Program-made: the position numbers and the translations under genes | Source of the DNA: Pseudomonadota bacterium | GTDB lineage: Bacteria > Myxococcota > Polyangia > GCA-2747355 > JACKDQ01 | DNA: 5,487 nt | Assembly (NCBI GenBank): GCA_030591195.1 | Contig: JAUVBO010000284.1 | Location: 1 to 5,487 of the forward strand | Reading direction: 5' to 3' | Notes under the pieces: model-generated | Seen by the model: the letters and a program-made list of their open reading frames with translations, nothing else | Told to the model about the DNA's origin: nothing | Database searches by the model: none | In this document: one piece after another, positions 1 to 4,240 of the stretch | Position numbering within the stretch: the stretch's first letter is position 1 | How the letters are laid out: the number at the start of each line of letters is the position of its first letter

Positions 1-52
1 GCCCGGATAGACCACCGGCTGCCGGCGTGGCTGGCGGGCCGGGGTCGCCGCC

Positions 53-439
53 TCAGGATCCGCTGCTGACCCAGATCCCCAGGGCAACGACGACCAGCAA
101 GACCGCGGTGCCGCCGATGATCGCAGCCACCAAGGTGCGGTGGGACTGTCGTCGCTTGGGCGTCTCGTCGGTGAGGACCGGCGGACTCTTGCCGCACCAC
201 TCGCAGACCATCGCGTCGCCTTCGAGCGGCTTGCTGCAGTGAGGGCAGGTGATCGGACCCGGGGCCTGCTCGGTCTTTGCAGCGCCCACCGACTTGCGCA
301 CCTTGGCGCGGGCCTTGGACTTGGCGACTCCCTTGATGAAGCCTTCCGAGAACCCCTCGACCGCCGACTCGCTCAGATCTTCCCACTCGCCATCGTCTTC
401 CCAATCGCCAACGTCTTCCCGGTCGTCAACGTCTTGCAT
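53..439 (-). CDS. Tail-anchored zinc-ribbon protein with acidic hexapeptide repeats
   Basis: Predicted 128-residue protein of unknown function. Seen in order: a very acidic N-terminus (about residues 3-24) made of three six-residue units, DVDDRE, DVGDWE and DDGEWE; a basic, probably helical segment (about 32-54, rich in Lys/Arg/Ala); a zinc ribbon with CPHC at 65-68 and CEWC at 79-82 (CxxC-x10-CxxC); a short basic linker (KRRQSHR); and one hydrophobic segment at about 103-124 that ends four residues before the stop. This predicts a tail-anchored membrane protein with a cytoplasmic zinc ribbon. Zinc ribbons of this type are common in bacterial membrane proteins of unknown role, so no reaction can be assigned. 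The ATG at 439 is chosen because GGAGGG lies 4 nt upstream. The frame stays open upstream to a GTG at 607, but that start has no visible ribosome binding site and lies only 14 bp from the divergent protease start. The gene is transcribed away from the protease. Confident that it is coding, less so about the start. Confidence 0.78.
   Translation of the reverse strand: MQDVDDREDVGDWEDDGEWEDLSESAVEGFSEGFIKGVAKSKARAKVRKSVGAAKTEQAPGPITCPHCSKPLEGDAMVCEWCGKSPPVLTDETPKRRQSHRTLVAAIIGGTAVLLVVVALGIWVSSGS
377..430 (-). repeat. 18-bp imperfect tandem repeat, three units, coding
   Basis: Three consecutive 18-bp units occupy 377-394, 395-412 and 413-430, with a partial fourth running to the start codon. 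Neighbouring units match at 15 of 18 positions; the plus-strand core is GTCTTCCC. On the minus strand each unit encodes one acidic hexapeptide (DDGEWE, DVGDWE, DVDDRE) at the N-terminus of the zinc-ribbon protein. The unit length is a multiple of three, so gain or loss of a unit would keep the frame and only change the length of the acidic tract. Confidence 0.8.
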
Positions 440-621
440 CGCACCCTCCACGCAGCCCTGACATTCTCCGCCAGCCGAGCAATTTTCGCCAACTTCTCGG
501 CCGATCGAGCAAATTGGGCATTCCGCCGATAGACCGAGTTGCGCCGTCCTCGTCGGCTCCAGGTCGGGGAGCTTGCCGGGACAGGTTGTGGCCACGGCGC
601 GAGCCACGTTAAGTTCGGCGC
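440..621. other. Divergent intergenic region between zinc-ribbon and protease genes
   Basis: This 182-bp stretch separates two divergently transcribed genes and must carry whatever promoters they use. The part from about 465 to 530 is visibly richer in A/T than its surroundings, with short tracts such as AATTTT and AAATT, as expected of promoter DNA in a GC-rich genome. I could not pick a convincing -35/-10 pair on either strand. The minus-strand frame of the zinc-ribbon gene stays open through the region and would encode five cysteines in 23 residues. The plus-strand protease start has no clear Shine-Dalgarno sequence in front of it. Confidence 0.5.
444..449 (-). promoter_or_regulatory. Ribosome binding site that decides the zinc-ribbon start
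   Basis: On the minus strand GGAGGG precedes the ATG at 439 with a 4-nt spacer (TGCG); counted as GGAGG the spacer is 5 nt. This is the strongest Shine-Dalgarno-like sequence near any candidate start of this frame. It is the main reason for choosing 439 over the GTG codons at 607, 595 and 451. Confidence 0.65.
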
Positions 622-1452
622 ATGACCTGGCGCGCCGCGCTGATCTGCCTCGTGTGGCTGGGCTCCTCCCCGGCGGCCGCCTACGTGCGGGGCCGGGCCG
701 ACTCGGGCGCGCCGCTGCAGTGGATGCGCACCAGCTGCGTCCCCCTTCGCGTCAACGCCGCCGGTAGCGACGACGTCACCGACGGCAGCGACCTGGACGC
801 CGTGCGCCGCGCAGCGGAGGGCTGGCGCCAGGCCACCGCGCACTGCTCGTTCATCGAGTGGGTGCTGCTGGAGCCATCCGCCACGGCCCTGCCCCACTAC
901 GACAGCCACGGCGCCAACGAGAACGTGATCTACTGGGTGGAGCGGGACTGGCCATTCCCGGCCGAGTGGGTGGCGAACACCGTGGTGTGGAAGACGACCA
1001 CCGGCGAGATCCTCGACGCCGACGTGCTCCTCAACGGGCAACACCACACGTTCTCGACCACGGGGGCGCCGGGCACCCGGGACATCGAGAGCACCATCGC
1101 CCACGAGCTCGGCCACGTGCTGGGCCTGGACCACACCTGCGACGTCGACGCCGCGGACCATGAGGGACAACCCGTGGTCCCGTGCGCCGAGGCGCCTGCC
1201 GCGGCCCGCGAGGCGCTGATGTACCCGAAGAGCGCCGCGGGGCAGACCCGGAGCGCGCCCCAGCCCGACGACGTCCTCGGCGTCTGCCAGGTCTATCCGC
1301 TGGAGCTCGACCCGGAACGGTGCGCGGCCACGCCGGCGGGCTGTGCCTGCGAGCTGGAGCGACCCGGGGCGACGACGCCGCTCGGGATCCTGCTCTTCTT
1401 GCTCCTCGGGCTCACGGCCCGCGCGGCCGCCTCCTACGGCAGGGGGACCTGA
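622..1452 (+). CDS. Secreted matrixin-like zinc metalloprotease with C-terminal anchor/sorting segment
   Basis: Predicted 276-residue metzincin peptidase that would hydrolyse protein substrates outside the cytoplasm. Residues 1-20 are a signal peptide (MTWRAA, hydrophobic core, then AAA before Tyr21). The catalytic site is HELGHVLGLDH at 161-171, the metzincin HExxHxxGxxH pattern, with His161, His165 and His171 as zinc ligands and Glu162 as the general base. The Met-turn is probably Met200 in ALMYP. GEILDADVLLN at 128-138 matches the conserved matrixin segment just before the active site. The C-terminus has Cys241 and Cys243 (GCAC), then a hydrophobic run at about 252-265 and a tail with scattered Arg. 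This layout resembles the MYXO-CTERM signal, in which a Cys followed by a membrane segment directs sorting to the myxobacterial surface. The usual cluster of Arg after the membrane segment is weak. The mature part has eight Cys, consistent with disulphides. The ATG at 622 is chosen because the signal peptide starts there. The reverse-strand reading over this gene is a GC-rich shadow. Confidence 0.93.
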   Translation: MTWRAALICLVWLGSSPAAAYVRGRADSGAPLQWMRTSCVPLRVNAAGSDDVTDGSDLDAVRRAAEGWRQATAHCSFIEWVLLEPSATALPHYDSHGANENVIYWVERDWPFPAEWVANTVVWKTTTGEILDADVLLNGQHHTFSTTGAPGTRDIESTIAHELGHVLGLDHTCDVDAADHEGQPVVPCAEAPAAAREALMYPKSAAGQTRSAPQPDDVLGVCQVYPLELDPERCAATPAGCACELERPGATTPLGILLFLLLGLTARAAASYGRGT

Positions 1453-1458
1453 CAAGCG

Positions 1459-1470
1459 GCCGGGCCCGGC
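1459..1470. repeat. 12-bp perfect palindrome between convergent stop codons
   Basis: GCCGGGCCCGGC reads the same on both strands and lies within the 19 bp that separate the stop of the protease (1450-1452) from the stop of the beta-helix lipoprotein gene (1472-1474). It has no loop and no T tract on either side, so it is not a standard intrinsic terminator. It may contribute to termination in both directions, or be chance in GC-rich DNA. Confidence 0.4.
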
Positions 1471-1471
1471 G

Positions 1472-2971
1472 CTACTGGCACTGGTCCGCGCCGATGTCGT
1501 TGTCGGCGCTGCGCGGCTGCTGGTCGATGTCGTCGGTCACGTCGCCGAGCACCGTGCCCACGCCGGCGACCTGCGCGATGCCGCAGGAGCTCAGGTGCAG
1601 ATCGCCGGAGGCACCGTCAACGAACCAGCTGGCCGGGGCGCTGTCGAGGTTATTGCTGGTCGCCGCCACCGCGCCGTCGCGCGAACGGATCAGCTGGTTG
1701 GCGAGGTTGTTGCGCACCTCGAGCTTGCTGGTCGAGCTCCAGCGGTACTCGATGGCGTTGGGGTAGGCGCTCGCCGAGGAGAAGAACACCGTATTGTTGA
1801 AGACCCGGCTGTCGTGCGCCCGCTCGACGATGATGCCGACGTCGTGCTCTCCGCTCCCCGCGTGCTTCGAGAACACCATGTTGTTGCGGATCACCGTGTC
1901 GTACACGTCGACCGCCAAGCCGAGGCCGATGCCCCGCGCGCAGTTGACGATCCGGTTGCGCTCGATCACGTGGCCGTGCCCCTGGACCGCGTCCCACATG
2001 TGGATCGCGTGCTCGGCCAGGCCACCGGTGTAGGTCTGGTTGTCGCGATCCTCGGCCTTCTTGCCGTGAGCTGGTCGTTGGACGCCCCCCGCGTTGCAGT
2101 AGATGCCTTCGAAGTAGCAGTCGTGAACGTGCCAGTCGCGTGAGTCGTGGGTGTCGATGCCGCCGGTGTAGCAGCGGGTGCCGCCGTCGGTGGCGCCGTA
2201 GCCCCAGACGTTGTCGCGGCCGGCGGCGGTCATGATCAACCGGCTGCAGCTGATCTCGACGTCATCGATGTTGGTCCCGCTCGCCTTCAGCAGCTGCTGG
2301 CCGCCGTCGACGAGGTGAACCCTGTGAACCAGTGAGGAGTCCCCGTCCGAGAGGAAGTGGATCAGATGGAAGATCGATCGCTGCACCGTGAGGTCGGCCA
2401 ACACGGTGCCCGCTGCGGCGACGGTGATCGCAGCGGTCTGGCCGCCGTGGTCGGCGTAGTTGGAGTCGAGAACGACGGCGCTGGGGTCACCCGATTGGCC
2501 CCGCAGGGTGATGTCGGGGGTCGTGAAGTAGAGCCCCGTGTACGAGCCGGGGCTCGCTTCCTCGAAGGTGTAGGTGCCGTTGGCCAGCAGGATGGTGTCG
2601 CCGGGGCTGGCGTTGTTGATCACCTGGCGCAGGGTGGTGGGATTGCCTCCGACCGTGACCTGGCCGAACGACCCTGGCGACACGAGGACCGTGTTGCCGG
2701 CGCTGGCGGTGATCTCCGCGGACTTGTTGGCGCAGCTCTGCGGCAGCGCAGCTGAGGCGTCCTCGAGGCTCGGCCCGTCGCCCTGGCTCGCGGCGTCGTC
2801 CGTGCCGGCGTCGTCCGTGCCGCCCGGGCCCGCGTCTCCGGCGTCGCCCGTGCTGGCGTCGTTCGTTCCTCCAACGTCTCCCGCGAGCCGCGCATCGCTC
2901 GCGCCCAGCGTGGCGGTGCACGATGCGAGGGGAAACAGCGACGCGAGGAGGATCAGGCGGTGGATGCTCAT
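1472..2971 (-). CDS. Lipoprotein with right-handed parallel beta-helix
   Basis: Predicted 499-residue exported lipoprotein. Residues 1-17 form a lipoprotein signal peptide with lipobox L15-A16-S17-C18, so Cys18 should be lipidated. Residues 25-75 are a flexible linker rich in Asp, Gly, Ala and Thr, partly made of pentapeptide repeats. From about residue 93 the sequence has the short beta-strand/turn periodicity of parallel beta-helix (PbH1-type) proteins: PGDTILLANGTYTF at 123-136, ITLRGQSG at 154-161, then rungs such as VIERNRIVNC and SRVFNNTVFF with the typical Asn ladders. It ends with DIDQQPRSADNDIGADQ, a common terminal motif of this fold. Related folds include family 6 polysaccharide lyases, but I cannot place catalytic residues, so enzyme versus structural or adhesive role is open. 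Eight Cys after the lipid Cys could form disulphides. A His-rich patch (H275 to H334) is notable. The ATG at 2971 is preceded by AAGGG seven nt upstream. The gene converges with the protease and follows the prenyltransferase after 228 bp. Confidence 0.93.
   Translation of the reverse strand: MSIHRLILLASLFPLASCTATLGASDARLAGDVGGTNDASTGDAGDAGPGGTDDAGTDDAASQGDGPSLEDASAALPQSCANKSAEITASAGNTVLVSPGSFGQVTVGGNPTTLRQVINNASPGDTILLANGTYTFEEASPGSYTGLYFTTPDITLRGQSGDPSAVVLDSNYADHGGQTAAITVAAAGTVLADLTVQRSIFHLIHFLSDGDSSLVHRVHLVDGGQQLLKASGTNIDDVEISCSRLIMTAAGRDNVWGYGATDGGTRCYTGGIDTHDSRDWHVHDCYFEGIYCNAGGVQRPAHGKKAEDRDNQTYTGGLAEHAIHMWDAVQGHGHVIERNRIVNCARGIGLGLAVDVYDTVIRNNMVFSKHAGSGEHDVGIIVERAHDSRVFNNTVFFSSASAYPNAIEYRWSSTSKLEVRNNLANQLIRSRDGAVAATSNNLDSAPASWFVDGASGDLHLSSCGIAQVAGVGTVLGDVTDDIDQQPRSADNDIGADQCQ
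2792..2869 (-). repeat. 15-bp tandem repeats encoding the lipoprotein linker
   Basis: Two exact copies of a 15-bp unit (plus-strand GGCGTCGTCCGTGCC) lie at 2792-2806 and 2807-2821. Two degenerate copies follow at 2840-2854 and 2855-2869. An in-frame 18-bp spacer at 2822-2839 separates the pairs. On the minus strand the units encode GTDDA, GTDDA, STGDA and GTNDA in the linker after the lipid anchor. The exact pair suggests a recent duplication; the change keeps the frame. Confidence 0.75.
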
Positions 2972-2997
2972 CTCTCTACCCTTGGCTGGTTGTCGTC

Positions 2998-3030
2998 ATT
3001 GTACTCGGTTGCGATCGGCTGTTCTTGCGA
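2998..3030 (-). promoter_or_regulatory. Candidate promoter of the beta-helix lipoprotein gene
   Basis: On the minus strand TACAAT (positions 3003 down to 2998) is one mismatch from the -10 consensus TATAAT. It lies 26 nt before the ATG at 2971, which leaves room for a short leader. No good -35 hexamer is present at the expected distance. Instead a direct repeat, TCGCAA on the minus strand, occurs at 3025-3030 and 3009-3014 (16 bp apart), with the distal copy over the -35 position. This could be an activator site. It is an inference from sequence only. Confidence 0.35.
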
Positions 3031-3063
3031 CTAGTCAGTGCCTCCGGGCTCTGCCCCCCCGCA

Positions 3064-3075
3064 GACTGGCCAGTC
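3064..3075. repeat. 12-bp perfect palindrome
   Basis: GACTGGCCAGTC is a perfect palindrome in the gap between the prenyltransferase and lipoprotein genes. It lies 5 bp from a second perfect inverted repeat at 3081-3098. It could be a binding site for a dimeric regulator or part of an RNA structure; there is no adjacent T tract. Confidence 0.5.
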
Positions 3076-3080
3076 CGGCA

Positions 3081-3098
3081 TCAGCGCCGAGGCGCTGA
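3081..3098. repeat. Perfect 8-bp inverted repeat with 2-nt centre
   Basis: TCAGCGCC and GGCGCTGA flank the dinucleotide GA. As RNA this would be a stable GC-rich hairpin with a tight loop. It lies about 100 bp after the prenyltransferase stop and 110 bp before the lipoprotein start, so it could be part of the terminator region of the first or an upstream site of the second. Confidence 0.55.
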
Positions 3099-3150
3099 CC
3101 AGGGGGAGGCACGGCCACGCCACGGGCGGGCGTCTGCGAGGAGCCAGGCT

Positions 3151-3190
3151 GCCTGCTGTAGCGGCAGGCGTCCGGTGGTGGGGCCCCGGA
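3151..3190 (-). terminator. Possible terminator region after the prenyltransferase gene
   Basis: The minus strand downstream of the prenyltransferase stop (3200-3202) holds two consecutive stem-loops. The first is TCCGG/CCGGA, arms at 3186-3190 and 3171-3175, starting 9 nt after the stop codon. The second is GCCTGC/GCAGGC, arms at 3164-3169 and 3151-3156 with a 7-nt loop. Neither is followed by a run of T, so this does not match a standard intrinsic terminator. The position directly after the gene is the main argument. Confidence 0.3.
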
Positions 3191-3199
3191 GCGAGGCAG

Positions 3200-4102
3200 T
3201 CAGGCGAGGAAGAAGCCGATCGCGATCAACAGATCAGTGCCGAGGACAAGCCCGACGTTGGCGCCCATCGCGCCGACGAGCTTCTGGGTGTCGGTGCCGT
3301 GGCGCAGCGCGCCCACCGCGGCCTTGACCGCCAGCGGCACGGTCAGCAGCGCCAGCAGCACGGTCAGCGGCAACCACCGCAGCGCGACGCCCGCGACGAG
3401 CAGCAGGTAGCTGCACGCGAGCGCCGCCGTGTAGAGCACCGCAGCGCGCCGGTGGCCGAGGACGATCACCAGGTGCCGCCGTCCACCCTGACGGTCAGCC
3501 TCGACGTCGGGAAACTCGTTGAGCAACAGCAGCAGCGCGGTGAGGATCCCGGGCGGGATCGAGACCCAGATCACCGCGGGGGTCAGGCTGCTCGCCTGGG
3601 CGTAGTAGCTGCCGAGGACGACGAAGGTGCCGAGCGCGATGCCGGCGGCGAGCTCGCCGAGCATCCAGCGCGCGAGCACGCCGGTGTACAGCAACGCGGT
3701 CAGGGCGCCGACGGCGATGAACCCCAGCAGGAACCAGCCCGACAGCGCCGCGAGGTAGATGCCGATCGCCAGCGCGACGAGCGAGGTGCCGACCGCGACG
3801 GCCATCGCTGACCTCCGCCCGGTGTGTCCGGCCTGCAGGCTCCCGCTGCCGCCCGAAAAGGGGGTTCGCTCGGTCTGCTGGTCGATGCCGGTCCGGTCGT
3901 CAGAGAGCTCGTTGAAGACGTTGACCGCGATGTGCGCCAGGACCACCCCGACCATCGAGAGCCCGAAGCGCCATCCATTGAAGACGCCATCGGAGACAGC
4001 GACGGCGCCACCAATGAGCACCAGCACCACCGACAGCAGCAGGAAGGGAGCCCGTATCTGACCGGCCCAGACCTTGAAAGGGCTTGGTGACGTCACGTCC
4101 AT
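3200..4102 (-). CDS. UbiA-family membrane prenyltransferase, MenA-like
   Basis: Predicted 300-residue integral membrane enzyme that transfers a polyprenyl chain from its diphosphate onto an acceptor, probably aromatic. Both Asp-rich motifs of the UbiA superfamily are present. Motif 1 is NELSDDRTGID at residues 64-74, with the spacing of MenA (N, D+4, D+10) but Glu65 where Asp is usual. Motif 2 is NEFPDVEADRQGGRR, with Asn195, Asp199 and Asp203, followed by the HLVIVLG segment typical of MenA-type enzymes. TPFSGGSGSL follows motif 1. The rest is a series of about eight or nine hydrophobic segments. The length fits the family. MenA makes demethylmenaquinone from 1,4-dihydroxy-2-naphthoate, but no men, mqn or ubi gene is visible here, so the acceptor remains unknown and no symbol is given. 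The ATG at 4102 is chosen over the in-frame upstream GTG at 4153 because GGAGAGG lies 8 nt before it, and because the extra 17 residues would cover the inverted repeat upstream. The plus-strand readings over this gene are Gln/Arg/Asp-rich shadows. Confidence 0.9.
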   Translation of the reverse strand: MDVTSPSPFKVWAGQIRAPFLLLSVVLVLIGGAVAVSDGVFNGWRFGLSMVGVVLAHIAVNVFNELSDDRTGIDQQTERTPFSGGSGSLQAGHTGRRSAMAVAVGTSLVALAIGIYLAALSGWFLLGFIAVGALTALLYTGVLARWMLGELAAGIALGTFVVLGSYYAQASSLTPAVIWVSIPPGILTALLLLLNEFPDVEADRQGGRRHLVIVLGHRRAAVLYTAALACSYLLLVAGVALRWLPLTVLLALLTVPLAVKAAVGALRHGTDTQKLVGAMGANVGLVLGTDLLIAIGFFLA

Positions 4103-4110
4103 GATCCAAT

Positions 4111-4117
4111 CCTCTCC
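4111..4117 (-). promoter_or_regulatory. Ribosome binding site of the prenyltransferase gene
   Basis: On the minus strand GGAGAGG sits 8 nt upstream of the ATG at 4102. It supports this start over the longer in-frame alternative beginning at 4153, which has no comparable sequence in front of it. Confidence 0.65.
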
Positions 4118-4121
4118 GTTG

Positions 4122-4143
4122 CAGCTGTGGCATACCACAGCTG
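4122..4143. promoter_or_regulatory. Perfect 9-4-9 bp inverted repeat, candidate operator or leader hairpin
   Basis: CAGCTGTGG (4122-4130) and CCACAGCTG (4135-4143) are exact reverse complements around CATA. The repeat lies 19 to 41 nt upstream of the prenyltransferase ATG, directly before its ribosome binding site. As DNA it has the size and symmetry of a site for a dimeric helix-turn-helix repressor. As RNA it would form a 9-bp stem with a four-base loop, UAUG, in the leader. A weak extended -10 sequence (TGGTATGCC, minus strand, 4137 to 4129) falls inside the repeat, which would suit repression by promoter occlusion. No regulator gene is visible in the window. Confidence 0.55.
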
Positions 4144-4198
4144 TCTCGACCACGCAGCCTCAACTGTCCGCTGCTCCGCACTGGAGTCTTCGTCGCGC

Positions 4199-4218
4199 GG
4201 TGATCGATCGGGTGATCG
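4199..4218. repeat. 8-bp direct repeat in the gap downstream of the Ig-like gene
   Basis: GGTGATCG occurs at 4199-4206 and again at 4211-4218, 12 bp apart, with the self-complementary GATCGATC between and overlapping. It is 22 bp after the stop of the Ig-like gene. Short repeats built on GATCG arise easily in GC-rich DNA, so meaning is uncertain. Confidence 0.3.
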
Positions 4219-4240
4219 GCGAGGTGGACGGTACTCGGCG

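Noticed and set aside
609..614. TTAAGT as a -10 box for the protease gene, with TTGTGG 17 bp upstream
   Set aside because: Both hexamers match consensus poorly and the -10 would sit only 7 nt before the ATG, leaving almost no leader.
373..1455. 360-residue reading frame on the minus strand over the protease gene
   Set aside because: Composition is Arg/Gly/Ala/Val-rich with no recognisable domain. It lies antisense to a plus-strand frame with a signal peptide and an intact HELGHVLGLDH site. Typical shadow in GC-rich DNA.
1343..2143. 266-residue plus-strand frame across the lipoprotein gene
   Set aside because: It crosses the end of the protease gene and runs antisense to the beta-helix gene; Val/Ala/Asp/Arg-rich with no motif or ribosome binding site.
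2972..3199. A CRISPR-like or mobile-element end in the repeat-rich gap
   Set aside because: The inverted repeats differ from each other in sequence and spacing, no direct repeat-spacer pattern exists, and there is no transposase or target-site duplication.
3038..3811. 257-residue plus-strand frame over the intergenic region and the prenyltransferase gene
   Set aside because: Gln/Arg/Glu/Asp-rich low-complexity product, antisense to codons for hydrophobic membrane segments. This is what the reverse of a membrane protein gene looks like.
4103..4153. N-terminal extension of the prenyltransferase to the GTG at 4153
   Set aside because: The added 17 residues (with two Cys) have no counterpart expected in the family, and the ribosome binding site and inverted repeat both lie inside the extension, pointing to the ATG at 4102.
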